The position numbers and the translations under genes were made by a program. A stretch of 64,000 nt of DNA, from assembly GCF_900091455.1 (NCBI RefSeq), contig NZ_LT607412.1, forward strand, positions 5,704,001-5,768,000, in the 5' to 3' direction. Below the pieces are notes generated by a model. That model was not told the origin of the DNA, searched no databases, and saw only the letters and a program-made list of their open reading frames with translations. The number at the start of each line of letters is the position of its first letter. Positions within the stretch are counted from its first letter, which is position 1. Shown one piece after another: positions 31,056 through 39,459 of this stretch. The DNA comes from Micromonospora coriariae. Lineage in GTDB: Bacteria; Actinomycetota; Actinomycetes; Mycobacteriales; Micromonosporaceae.

Positions 31056-31862
31056 TCAGGGCTTGCGGCCGACGGCGCAGTAGCCGTCCAGGTCGGCCGG
31101 CGGGCCGTCCTGCTCGGGCCGCCAGTGGGTGAACGGCACAAGGCCGGGTTCGACCAGCTCCAGGCCGTCGAAGAACCGGGCGATCCGCTCCGGGCTGCGC
31201 AGGTGGTACGGCAGCGCGCCGCTCTCGTTGTACTGCCGGTGCGACTCGACGACCGCCGCGCTGGTGTCGGTGCCGTCGGACAGCGCCAGGTAGCTGCCGG
31301 ACGGGACCGCGTCGAGCAGCGCGCGGATGATGGCGACCGCCTCGTCGTCGTCGCCGACGTGGCCCATCACCCCGAACAGCAGGACCGCGACCGGCTGGCT
31401 GAGGTCGAGGTGCTCGTCGGCCTGCCGGAGCACCGCCTGCGGGTCGTGCAGGTCGGCGTGGATGTACCGGGTCAGCCCTTCCGGGCTGCCGACCAGCAGC
31501 GCCCGCGCGTGGGCCAGCACCATCGGGTCGTTGTCGACGTAGACGACCCGGCTCTGCGGGTTGACCCGCTGGGCAACCTGGTGGGTGTTGTCGGCGGTGG
31601 GCAGTCCGGTGCCGACGTCGAGGAACTGCCGGATCCCGGCCTCGCCGGCGAGGAAGCGCACCGCGCGGGACAGGAACGCCCGGGACTCACGTGCCGTCTC
31701 GATCATCGCGGGAAAGAGTTCGCGGACCTGCTCGCCGGCCAGCCGGTCGACCTCGAAGTTGTCCTTGCCGCCGAGCCAGTAGTTCCAGATCCGGGCGGAG
31801 TGCGGGACGCTTGTGTCGATCTTGGTGCCGTCGGTGGCCGGGGGAGGGGCGGTTTCTGCCAC
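31056..31862 (-). CDS. SAM-dependent methyltransferase of the DUF574 (S-adenosyl methyltransferase) family
   Basis: A 268-residue actinobacteria-specific methyltransferase. Typical segments are VPHSARIWNYWLGGKDNFEV, DRLAGEQVRELFPAMIETAR and REFLDVGTGLPT-like GIRQFLDVGTGLPTADNTH, then RVVYVDNDPMVLAHARALL and VAVLLFGVMGHVGDDDEA. Streptomyces and relatives carry dozens of paralogues with largely unknown substrates. The GTG at 31862 has GGAAGGA upstream and starts the family pattern; the longer open frame upstream is spurious. It is divergent from the DUF2267 gene. Confidence 0.88.
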   Translation of the reverse strand: MAETAPPPATDGTKIDTSVPHSARIWNYWLGGKDNFEVDRLAGEQVRELFPAMIETARESRAFLSRAVRFLAGEAGIRQFLDVGTGLPTADNTHQVAQRVNPQSRVVYVDNDPMVLAHARALLVGSPEGLTRYIHADLHDPQAVLRQADEHLDLSQPVAVLLFGVMGHVGDDDEAVAIIRALLDAVPSGSYLALSDGTDTSAAVVESHRQYNESGALPYHLRSPERIARFFDGLELVEPGLVPFTHWRPEQDGPPADLDGYCAVGRKP

Positions 31863-32033
31863 GGGCGTCCTTCCGCTGAGGGATGGGGGAAGACACAGAG
31901 GACACTCATGCTCGCACAGCCCTGCCGTCCACAAAACGGACACCCATGCCGTCCGGACGCACCGGGACCGGTCCCGGGTTTGCCGCCGGTCCGCCCGGGT
32001 AGCCACGCGTCTTCCGGAACGAAGGGCGGGGGC

Positions 32034-32420
32034 ATGGCTGAGCTGGCGTTCGTCGACAAGGTTGCGGCACGGGCGGGTGTCCCGCCCGAGCAGGCGCGAC
32101 CGCTGACCGAGGCGGTTCTGCGTACCCTCACCGAGCGGCTCAGCGGTGGCGAGGCCGCCGCGCTGGCCCCCCACCTCGCCGCGGAGTTGAGCCCGCTGCT
32201 GGTGAAGGTCGCCGAGGCGCCGGAGGCGTTCGGATACGACGAGTTCCTGCGGCGTGTCGCCGAGCGTGCGGGGATCGACCGGCCGACCGCCGAGCGAGGC
32301 TCTCGGGCCGTGCTGCAGACGATGCACCGGGTGGTCGGGCACCGCGAGTTCGAGGATGCCCTGTCCCAGCTCCCGGCGGACCTGAAGGAACTGGCCCAGC
32401 CGCTGCCGCAGGGCCCCTGA
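32034..32420 (+). CDS. DUF2267 family protein
   Basis: A 128-residue helical protein with the DUF2267 pattern: FVDKVAARAGVPPEQARPLT, EAVLRTLTERLSGGEAAALA, PHLAAELSPLL, then FLRRVAERAGI and HREFEDALSQLPADLKELAQ. It is a tandem repeat of an HEAT-like helical unit; the function is unknown. The ATG at 32034 follows GAAGGGCGGGGG. A short hairpin follows the stop. Confidence 0.8.
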   Translation: MAELAFVDKVAARAGVPPEQARPLTEAVLRTLTERLSGGEAAALAPHLAAELSPLLVKVAEAPEAFGYDEFLRRVAERAGIDRPTAERGSRAVLQTMHRVVGHREFEDALSQLPADLKELAQPLPQGP

Positions 32421-32424
32421 CCGG

Positions 32425-32445
32425 CGCCCCGGCCAGCCCGGGGCG
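32425..32445 (+). terminator. Short hairpin after the DUF2267 gene
   Basis: CGCCCCGG (32425-32432) pairs with CCGGGGCG (32438-32445) over 8 bp with a 5-nt loop, starting 4 nt after the stop, between convergent genes. Confidence 0.45.
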
Positions 32446-32516
32446 TGTGGCGTCGCACGGCGGGCTCGCCGGTGCGTTGGCGCCGCACAGAACGCCCGAT
32501 GCGAAGGTGCCCCGGC

Positions 32517-33368
32517 CTACCGCCGCCCGCGCCGGGCGGGCCCACCAGCACGGTTGCCGGGTTTGCGGGCCCCGGTGCCGGATCTGCGCGCCGGACCGGC
32601 GGTCCGGCGGGTCGAGGTGGCCGTGCCACGCGCGGCGGGCTGGCGGCGGGCCGCCACCAGCACGACGGCGGCCACCACCACGACGATCAGGGCTGGCACC
32701 AGCCAGGGTGGCCACCCGCCCCCTCGTGTCTCTTCCGTGGCGCCGGCCGGGGCGCTCGCCGGGACACCCGTCGTGCCCGCGTCGGCGCTCGCGCCGGCCA
32801 CGCCGGGGCTCGCCGACGGGGTGCCCTCGATGAGGGCGAGCAGGGCCGGCGCCGGCCCGTCCGTGGGCGGCGTCCAACCGGCCGGCGCCGCCGTGCTGGC
32901 CCCCTGGTAGTCGAAGGTGACGGTGCCACGCACTGCCTCGCCGTCCGAGGCGACGGAGAGGTAACTGGCGGTGTATCGCCCCTTCGCCGGCCAGTGCGCG
33001 ACGGACACCATGGCCGGGAAACCGGTGTGGTACAACCGCGGCTCGAAGACTCCGTTGACCATGAAGTACTCCTGAACCGGCTTGTCCAGCCGCTTCGGCT
33101 CGCCGTACGACCAGCCGCTGTCCACCCGGGACCCGCTCGGCCCGGTGACTGTGAAGTGGGCGTTGGAGGCTGGCTTCTCGGTGAAGTACAACCCCAGCTG
33201 TGTCAGTGGCTCGCGGACCACTGTGCCGGTCAGCGGGGCGGACGTCGCCAACTGGCCGTGCGCGGACGCCGGAGCGGCGGGCAGCAGCAGTGACACCGCC
33301 AGGGCCGCCACCAGCGCCGCCACCGCTCGGCTCCAGACGTGACGGGCAGTGACCAGCCTCGATCGCAT
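32517..33368 (-). CDS. CopC domain-containing membrane-anchored copper-resistance-like protein
   Basis: A 283-residue protein. A signal peptide (VAALVAALAVSLLLPAAPAS) ends at ASA-HGQL, leaving an N-terminal histidine as in copper-binding CopC. Two parts of a CopC/YcnJ-like beta sandwich follow (TSAPLTGTVVREPLTQLGLY, SSYL-type strand YTASYLSVASDGEAVRGTV). A Pro/Ala-rich linker leads to one C-terminal helix (LVPALIVVVVAAVVLVAA) and an Arg-rich cytoplasmic tail. It probably sits on the outer face of the membrane and binds copper. It is divergent from the cupredoxin lipoprotein and membrane protein at 33470-35289, with which it likely functions. Confidence 0.8.
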   Translation of the reverse strand: MRSRLVTARHVWSRAVAALVAALAVSLLLPAAPASAHGQLATSAPLTGTVVREPLTQLGLYFTEKPASNAHFTVTGPSGSRVDSGWSYGEPKRLDKPVQEYFMVNGVFEPRLYHTGFPAMVSVAHWPAKGRYTASYLSVASDGEAVRGTVTFDYQGASTAAPAGWTPPTDGPAPALLALIEGTPSASPGVAGASADAGTTGVPASAPAGATEETRGGGWPPWLVPALIVVVVAAVVLVAARRQPAARGTATSTRRTAGPARRSGTGARKPGNRAGGPARRGRR

Positions 33369-33469
33369 CCGTTCATCATGGTCATTTCCCCGCCGCCGAA
33401 CAAGACGTAGAGTTCTCCTCCCCGACGATCAGTTCGACACCCGTCCCCCGCGTCGTTCGGAGTCCGCCC

Positions 33470-33943
33470 GTGTTCCTCCGTACCCCCGGTTCCCGCGTTC
33501 CCGTCGTCCTCGCCGTCGTCCTCGTCACCGCCCTGCTCGCCACCGGTTGCGGGCAGGACGACGACCCGTCCGTGGCCAACCCCTCGACGCCGCCGACGGC
33601 CGCCGCGCCGGGCAGCGCCACGACGGCGCCCACCTCGTCGGGCAGTCCCACACCCAGCCCCAGCGCCAGCACACCGGCCGTGGACCGGCAGATCACCGTG
33701 ACGATCGCGAAGCGGCGGATCGACCCGCCCACCGGGCGGGTCACCGTGGGTAAGGGCGAGCTGGTCCAGATCACTGTCACCTCGGACGTCTCCGACGAGC
33801 TGCACGTGCACGGCTACGACCTGGGCGCCCGGCTTCCGGCCGGCACGCCCGGGTCGGTGGAGTTCCGCGCCGACAAGACCGGACTGTTCGAGGTGGAGAC
33901 GCACGAGTCCGAGCTGGTGCTGTTCCAGCTCGTCGTCCGCTGA
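33470..33943 (+). CDS. Cupredoxin-like lipoprotein
   Basis: A 157-residue lipoprotein. The signal and lipobox read VVLVTALLATGC with the lipidated Cys27, followed by a ~45-residue Ser/Thr/Pro linker. The C-terminal ~90 residues are a cupredoxin_1-like barrel: ITVTIAKRRIDPPTGRVTV, GKGELVQITVTSDVSDELHV, HGYDLGARLPAG. Several His (LHVHGYDL, ETHESEL) are candidate metal ligands, but the canonical Cys-x-x-x-His-Met loop of blue copper proteins is absent. The GTG at 33470 is the start. The next gene follows after 5 nt, so they form an operon. Confidence 0.8.
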   Translation: MFLRTPGSRVPVVLAVVLVTALLATGCGQDDDPSVANPSTPPTAAAPGSATTAPTSSGSPTPSPSASTPAVDRQITVTIAKRRIDPPTGRVTVGKGELVQITVTSDVSDELHVHGYDLGARLPAGTPGSVEFRADKTGLFEVETHESELVLFQLVVR

Positions 33944-33948
33944 GCGCC

Positions 33949-35289
33949 ATGACCGGCGCCCCGGCGGTGCTGGCGCACGGCGTCGGCGGCCGCCAGGACC
34001 TGCCGATCACACTGCCGCAGCTCGTCGTCGCCGCGGCCCTGACCCTGGTCGTCACGTTCCTCGCGCTGGGCCTGCTGTGGCGCGAGCCGCGACTCGACCG
34101 GGACGCGACCGGCGGACGGCCGGTGCCGGAGCGGCTGGCCCGGATCGTCGACGCGCCCGCGTTCCGGTGGGCACTGCGCGGGCTGGGTCTGCTCGCCGCC
34201 GGCTGGTTCTGCGTGGGCCTGCTGGGTGGGCCGGACACCCCGGACAACCCGACGGCCGGTGCGCTCTACGTGCTGCTCTGGGTCGGGCTGGTGCCCGTGT
34301 CGCTGCTGCTCGGCCCCGTCTGGCGGGCGATCAACCCGCTGCGTACCCTGCATCTGCTCGCCGCGCTGGTGGCGCGCCGGGACCCGGAGCGCGGCCTCCG
34401 CGAGCTGCCGGCGGGCCTGGGGCTCTGGCCGGCGGCTGTCGCCCTGTTCGGGTTCGTCTGGCTGGAGCTGGTCGCACCCGACCGGGCCACGCTGCCGGTC
34501 ATCACCGCCTGGCTCGGCGGGTACGCCGTGGTCATGCTGGCCGGGGCGGCGCTGTTCGGCGCGGGCTGGTTCGACCGGGCCGACCCGTTCGAGGTGTACA
34601 GCGGGCTCGTCGGCCACCTCGCCCCGGTCGGCCGGGCGGCGGACGACGTGCTCGTGTGGCGCAACCCGCTCGACGGGATCGCCGGGCTGCGGCCCCGCCC
34701 CGGGCTGGTCGCCGTGGTGATCGTGCTGCTCGGCTCGACCATGTTCGACAGCCTGTCCAACGCGCCGGCCTGGCTACGCTTCACCCAGGAGTACGGCCTG
34801 CCCCCGGTGGTCACCGGCAGCGCCGGGCTGCTCCTGGTCATCGCCGCCGTCGCAGTGGCGTACCTCGCCGCCACCGGAGCGGCGACCCGGATCGGCCGCG
34901 CCGGACCCGCCGAGGTGCCCGGGCTGCCCGGCGAACTCGCCCACTCGATCGTGCCGATCGCGGTGGGCTACCTGGTGGCCCACTACTACTCGCTGCTGAT
35001 CCTGGAGGGCCAGCGCACCGTCGCGCTGCTCTCCGACCCCCTGGACACCGGCGCGAACTGGCTCGGCACCGCCGGCTGGGAACCGCACACCGGCCTGGTC
35101 ACCCCGTCCGGGGTGGCCACCCTCCAGATCACCGTCATCATCCTCGGGCACCTGCTCGGCACGCTGCTCGCCCACGACCGCGCCCTGTACCTGTTCCCCC
35201 GCGCCCGGGCGGTGGTCGGCCAGCTCCCGCTGCTGGCGCTGATGGTCGCCTACACCGTCGCCGGCCTGCTGCTGCTCTACGCCGGGTAG
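33949..35289 (+). CDS. Polytopic membrane protein linked to the cupredoxin lipoprotein
   Basis: A 446-residue integral membrane protein with about eight to ten hydrophobic helices, such as LPQLVVAAALTLVVTFLALG, ALYVLLWVGLVPVSLLLGPV, AVVIVLLGSTMFDSL and LPLLALMVAYTVAGLLLLYA. It contains NPLRTLHLLAAL, a WRNPLDGIAGLRP loop and a conserved-looking VAHYYSLLILEGQ with His-Tyr-Tyr. I recognise it as the membrane partner commonly found beside cupredoxin and CopC genes in actinomycetes, but its transport or enzymatic role is not known to me. It starts 5 nt after the lipoprotein stop. Confidence 0.75.
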   Translation: MTGAPAVLAHGVGGRQDLPITLPQLVVAAALTLVVTFLALGLLWREPRLDRDATGGRPVPERLARIVDAPAFRWALRGLGLLAAGWFCVGLLGGPDTPDNPTAGALYVLLWVGLVPVSLLLGPVWRAINPLRTLHLLAALVARRDPERGLRELPAGLGLWPAAVALFGFVWLELVAPDRATLPVITAWLGGYAVVMLAGAALFGAGWFDRADPFEVYSGLVGHLAPVGRAADDVLVWRNPLDGIAGLRPRPGLVAVVIVLLGSTMFDSLSNAPAWLRFTQEYGLPPVVTGSAGLLLVIAAVAVAYLAATGAATRIGRAGPAEVPGLPGELAHSIVPIAVGYLVAHYYSLLILEGQRTVALLSDPLDTGANWLGTAGWEPHTGLVTPSGVATLQITVIILGHLLGTLLAHDRALYLFPRARAVVGQLPLLALMVAYTVAGLLLLYAG

Positions 35290-35343
35290 GTGCACCGGGG
35301 GACCCGCATCGGAGGCGCCGAGGTTCACCGGTGAGGATGGGGC

Positions 35344-36159
35344 GTGGATTCGGATCTTCGGCGCTACCTCGACGAGCTGGTCGACGGCGCCCGCGACGTG
35401 CTCGGCGACGACCTGGTGGGCGCGTACGCGGCCGGCTCGGTGGGGCTCGGCGCGTACCAGGCCGGCCGCAGCGACGTGGACGTGGCGCTGCTCTGCGCCG
35501 GGCCGCTGACCGAGGCCGACAAACTGGCGCTGGTGGCGCGGCTGCGGCACGAGGCGCTGCCCTGCCCGGCACGCGGGCTGGAGCTCGTCGCCTACCGGCG
35601 GGAGGTGGCCGCCTCCGGCAGTCCCGAGCCCGGCTTCGAGGTCGAGCTGAACACCGGCTCCGAGATGCCGTTCCGGTGCACCCTCGACCCCGCCGACCGC
35701 CCGGCGGCCGACGGCCGGTTCTGGTACGGACTCGACCGCAGCATCCTGCACCAGAGCGGGCTGCCGCTGCTCGGGCCGCCGGCGGGGGAGGTCTTCGCCG
35801 ACCTGGCCCCGGCCGACCTGCGCCGGCTGCTGATCGAGGCGCTGTCGTGGTGGCTGGCCCTGCCGACGCCGCCGGACGACCAACCCGCGCCCGGCGCGGA
35901 GGACGCGGTGCTCGGCGCCTGCCGGTCCCTGGTACGCCACCGCGACGGCGTCTGGCTGTCCAAGGCCGCGGCAGGGCAGCGTTTGATCGACGCCGGTGAC
36001 CCGGCCGAGGTGATCGGCCGGTCCCTCGCCGCGCGGCACGCTGGGCCGCCGCCCACCGGCGCCCAGGCGCGTGCCTTCCAGCACCGGGTCCGCGCCGAGA
36101 TCGCCGGCCAGCCGACTAGCGGACCGGGCGGGCGTGGAGCGAGGCGAAGAGCAGGTTGA
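35344..36159 (+). CDS. Nucleotidyltransferase domain protein (AadA-like)
   Basis: A 271-residue protein with a DNA polymerase-beta-type nucleotidyltransferase domain. The signature AAGSVGLGAYQAGRSDVDVA (residues ~29-48) has the GSxxxG and the DxD metal pair, and a C-terminal helical domain follows (DLRRLLIEALSWWLALPTPP, SKAAAGQRLIDAG). The plan resembles aminoglycoside adenylyltransferases, but resistance cannot be claimed from sequence. The GTG at 35344 is the only good start. Its last 44 nt overlap the 3' end of the opposing flavoprotein gene at 36116. Confidence 0.78.
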   Translation: MDSDLRRYLDELVDGARDVLGDDLVGAYAAGSVGLGAYQAGRSDVDVALLCAGPLTEADKLALVARLRHEALPCPARGLELVAYRREVAASGSPEPGFEVELNTGSEMPFRCTLDPADRPAADGRFWYGLDRSILHQSGLPLLGPPAGEVFADLAPADLRRLLIEALSWWLALPTPPDDQPAPGAEDAVLGACRSLVRHRDGVWLSKAAAGQRLIDAGDPAEVIGRSLAARHAGPPPTGAQARAFQHRVRAEIAGQPTSGPGGRGARRRAG

Positions 36160-37510
36160 GACCCTCGGTCATCGTCGGGTGGGTGATGACCGCGTCCCGC
36201 AGTGCGGTCCACGGCATCCCGGCGAGCATGGCCAGCTGCACCGAGGTGATCACCTCACCGGCTTCGGCGCCGAGCAGCGCCGCGCCGAGGATCTGGTCGG
36301 TCCCGGCGTCGACCACCGCCTTCCACGTTCCCTCGGTCTGGCGCAGGGTGCGGGCCCGGGGGATCGCGGCGACCGGCAGGTGGGCGACCTGGACGTCGTA
36401 CCCGGCCCGGCGCGCCTCGGTTTCGGTGACACCGACCCGGGCCAGCTCCGGGGTGGTGAAGACGGTGTACGGGATGAGCCGACCGGCGGTGCTGCGCAGC
36501 TCACCCGCCAGGTTCGCCCGGATGATCCGGTAGTCGTCGAGCGAGGCGTGGGTGAACTGCGGGGTGCCGGCGACGTCCCCCGCCGCCCAGGTCCGTTCGG
36601 CGCTGGTTTGCAGGTACTCGTCGACCGCCACGAAGCCGCGGTCGTTCAGCCGCACGCCGGCGGCGTCCAGGCCGAGGCCGTCCGTGACCGGCTCCCGGCC
36701 GACCGCGACCAGCACGTCGTCGCCGGTCACCAGGCTGCCGTCGTCCAGCGTCACCCGGACCGTGCCGTCGGCGTTGCGGTCGACCCGGGCGACCGTCATG
36801 CCGGCGCGCACGTCGATGCCGTCGTCGAGCAGGATCCGCAGCACCGCGTCGCCGACGTCGGGATCCTCGCGGGTGAGCAGCCGCGGGCCACCTTCGATCA
36901 GGGTCACCGCACTGCCGAACGACGCGAACATCTGCGCGAACTCCACCCCGACGGTGCCACCCCCGAGCACCACCAGTCGGGCCGGCAGCCGGTCCAGGTG
37001 CAGCAGGGTGTCACTGGTCAGCACCGAGGCCTCGGCCATCCCGGGGACCGGCGGCAGGTGTGGGCGGGTACCGGTATTGATCACCACGTCGGCGCCGCGC
37101 AGGATTCGTTCGCCGCCGTCGGCCAGCGCCACCCGTACGGTCCGGGGGCCGACGAACCGGGCCTCCCCGATCACCAGGTGCAGGCCGGAGTCGAGGAACT
37201 GCTGCCGGTTGGCGGCCACCATCCCCTCGACGACGTCCTGCTTGTGGGCGCGCAGCAGGTCCACGTCGACCCGGCCGCCCTCGACCACCAGGCCGAGCGC
37301 GGCCGCGCCGCGTAGCTGGCGGGCCGCCCGCGCGCTCGTCACCAGCGCCTTGGTCGGGATGCACGCGACGTTGATGCAGCTGCCGCCGATCATGCCGCGT
37401 TCGACCATCGCCACCCGCCGGCCAGACCGGGCGAGGTCCATGCTCAACGTCTTGCCGGCCTTGCCGCCACCCACGACGAGCAGGTCGAACTCCTCCGGTC
37501 GGTCGGTCAC
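36116..37510 (-). CDS. FAD-dependent pyridine nucleotide-disulfide oxidoreductase (mercuric reductase-like)
   Basis: A 464-residue class I flavoprotein disulfide reductase. The FAD motif VVGGGKAGKTLSMDLARSGR is followed by the redox-active disulfide GGSCINVACIPTK, an NAD(P) motif LVVLGGGTVGVEFAQMFASF, the FAD-ribityl AAGDVAGTPQFTHASLDDYR, and the dimerisation domain with THPTMTEGLNLLF. No C-terminal Cys pair for mercury is present and the usual HxHP is reduced to THPT, so the electron acceptor is unclear (lipoamide/mycothione or metal). The GTG at 37510 has GAGAGGAG upstream. Confidence 0.88.
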   Translation of the reverse strand: MTDRPEEFDLLVVGGGKAGKTLSMDLARSGRRVAMVERGMIGGSCINVACIPTKALVTSARAARQLRGAAALGLVVEGGRVDVDLLRAHKQDVVEGMVAANRQQFLDSGLHLVIGEARFVGPRTVRVALADGGERILRGADVVINTGTRPHLPPVPGMAEASVLTSDTLLHLDRLPARLVVLGGGTVGVEFAQMFASFGSAVTLIEGGPRLLTREDPDVGDAVLRILLDDGIDVRAGMTVARVDRNADGTVRVTLDDGSLVTGDDVLVAVGREPVTDGLGLDAAGVRLNDRGFVAVDEYLQTSAERTWAAGDVAGTPQFTHASLDDYRIIRANLAGELRSTAGRLIPYTVFTTPELARVGVTETEARRAGYDVQVAHLPVAAIPRARTLRQTEGTWKAVVDAGTDQILGAALLGAEAGEVITSVQLAMLAGMPWTALRDAVITHPTMTEGLNLLFASLHARPVR

Positions 37511-37643
37511 CGGGTGCTCCTCTCGGTCGCCGGGCCGGTGCCGCCGCCGGTGCAACGGCGGCCAGACCAGCCTGTCAGCTCCGATGCACCATCGGCCCCG
37601 TTCCGAGCAGAACCGCGACCTCCGCGCCGGGCCCGCCGCGAGC

Positions 37644-39230
37644 TCAGTGCCGGGCGGCGCCGTTCTCGCTGACCGGCTGCCCGAAGGGCAGGAACGGCAC
37701 GGGCGTCGGTTCGGCGGTGTCGCCGGGTCGCGTGAAGGTCGGGTCGGCGTCGCCGGTGGGTCCCTCCGCGGCGGCCGTACGGTCGGCAGCCGCTGCCGGC
37801 TCGTCCGTGGTGGACGGGGTGCCGCCCGGTTCCGCACCGGACTGGTCGCCACCGGGCCGGTCCACGCGCTCGCCGTGCCGACCGGCGCTCGGCCGCTCAC
37901 CACCCACCGGCTCCACGTCGGTCCGCTCGGCACCCGGCCGCTCGACGCTGGAGCGGGTGCCCACCATCGGGTACTCGGCGGTCTCCGTACCGCCCGCGGC
38001 GGCGGCCATGACGGCGGCGGCGGCCAGGTCGGCCACCCGCTTCGCCTCCCGCTGCACCCGGGCGCGGACGTCCTTGGCGTGCCGCTCGGCGGAGTCTCCG
38101 GCGCGCCGGGCCTCGTCCAGCCGAGCGCTCTCGGCGGTGAGGTCCCGACGGACCTCGCCCAGCCGCTGCTGCACCCGGGACAGCTCGTTCTCCAGGGTCT
38201 CGCCCTCCTCGCGCACCTCGGCGAGCTGCTGCTGGGCGGCCTCCAACTCGGCGTGCAGCTGGGCCGACTCCTGCCGGCGCTCCTCGATCTCCTTCTGCAG
38301 GGCGGCGAGTTGCTCCTGGTGGGTGGCGGCCTGCTCGTCGGCCCGGTTGCGCAGGTCGGTCACGTGCTGCTGCGCCTCGGCCAGCAGCGCGGCGATCTGC
38401 TGCTCGGTCGCGCTGCGCTGCTCGGCCAGCTCCCGCTCGGCGGCCGCCTGCTGCTCTGCGATCTCCTGCTCGGCGGCGCTCCGGCGGTCGTTGACGTCGC
38501 GTTCGATGCCGGCCTGCCACTGGGCCAGCTCCTGCTGGCTCTTGGCCCGGGCCGCCTGGAGCTCCTGCTGGATCTGGGTGCGGGCCGACTTCATCAGTGC
38601 GTCGGCGGCGACCCGGGTCTGGTTGAGCTGCTGCGCGCTCTGTTCGGTGATCCGCTTCGCCTCGTTCTGGGCGCGCTCGTGCGCGGCCTCACCGTCGGCG
38701 CGCAGCTGCTCCGCGTGCTCCCGGATCGCGGTCAGCTCGGCCTCGGCCACGCTGCGCCGCTCCTCGTGCGCCTGCTCCTGCTCGGCCCGCCGCGCCGCCA
38801 GCTCCTCCGCCAGATCCTGGCGCGCCTGCGCGGTCCGCTCGCGGGCGTCGGCGAGGATCCGCTCCGCCTCGGCGCGCAGCTCGTTGGCCAGGTCCGTGGC
38901 GGAATCGTTGATCATGGCGGCCTGCTTCTCCGCGAGGGCCAGGATCTCGCCGACCATCGGGCCCAGATCCTGGAACGAAGCGCGGTCCACCTGCACCGGC
39001 TGGTCGCGCAGCTCGGCCAGCTCGGCGCGCAGCCGCTGCACCTCGGCGGTCAACTCACGGACCCGGACGGCGGAGCGCCCATGCTCTCCGCTCAGCATCG
39101 CGATCTGACCGTCGAGCTGCTCCAGGTGCCGGTCGACCTGGCGTTTGTCGTAGCCGCGCAGCGTGAGCTCGAAGCTCGGCCGCGAGGCCGCGTCGTCGCG
39201 TGCTGCGAGCGGCTCAGCGCCGATGGACAT
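37644..39230 (-). CDS. DivIVA-domain long coiled-coil protein
   Basis: A 528-residue cytoskeletal-type protein. Near the N-terminus, FELTLRGYDKRQVDRHLEQL is the DivIVA-type membrane-targeting motif. Residues ~45-415 are almost uninterrupted heptad coiled coil rich in Glu, Ala, Gln and Arg (for example QDLAEELAARRAEQEQAHEE). The last ~110 residues are Pro/Thr/Glu-rich and disordered. It resembles the FilP/Scy-like or so-called cellulose-binding proteins of filamentous actinomycetes that organise polar growth. ATG 39230 is chosen because the motif begins ~20 residues later. Single-gene unit. Confidence 0.82.
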   Translation of the reverse strand: MSIGAEPLAARDDAASRPSFELTLRGYDKRQVDRHLEQLDGQIAMLSGEHGRSAVRVRELTAEVQRLRAELAELRDQPVQVDRASFQDLGPMVGEILALAEKQAAMINDSATDLANELRAEAERILADARERTAQARQDLAEELAARRAEQEQAHEERRSVAEAELTAIREHAEQLRADGEAAHERAQNEAKRITEQSAQQLNQTRVAADALMKSARTQIQQELQAARAKSQQELAQWQAGIERDVNDRRSAAEQEIAEQQAAAERELAEQRSATEQQIAALLAEAQQHVTDLRNRADEQAATHQEQLAALQKEIEERRQESAQLHAELEAAQQQLAEVREEGETLENELSRVQQRLGEVRRDLTAESARLDEARRAGDSAERHAKDVRARVQREAKRVADLAAAAVMAAAAGGTETAEYPMVGTRSSVERPGAERTDVEPVGGERPSAGRHGERVDRPGGDQSGAEPGGTPSTTDEPAAAADRTAAAEGPTGDADPTFTRPGDTAEPTPVPFLPFGQPVSENGAARH

Positions 39231-39370
39231 GCACCATCCTCCGTACGATCGGGGCGCCAGGGCCGGCGGTCTACCGCCCCGCGGGCCGTGAGTGTGGCGC
39301 AACGCTACCGCCGAGGCGGCCCGGTGCGAAGTCCCGCCCCGTCTCTGTCCGGCCGGCCCTCCCTTCCTCG

Positions 39371-39445
39371 GTCGATCATGGAGTCGTGGTGCCCGGAAGA
39401 CCCTGATCCGCGGCTCTTGTGATCCACCACAACTCCATGATCGAC
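39371..39445. terminator. Long inverted repeat downstream of the oxidoreductase-methyltransferase gene
   Basis: GTCGATCATGGAGTCGTGGTG (39371-39391) and its near-perfect complement at 39425-39445 pair over 21 bp, with a single wobble/mismatch and a 33-nt loop. It lies 15 nt beyond the stop of the gene ending at 39460 and 141 nt upstream of the coiled-coil gene start. It can terminate the former. Its length suggests a dispersed palindromic repeat. The remaining part of the 229-nt gap shows nothing else. Confidence 0.6.
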
Positions 39446-39459
39446 GCGGTGGGAGGGGG

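Noticed and set aside
35344..36159. Aminoglycoside resistance gene
   Set aside because: The nucleotidyltransferase fold is clear, but nothing in the sequence identifies an aminoglycoside substrate, so no resistance is claimed.
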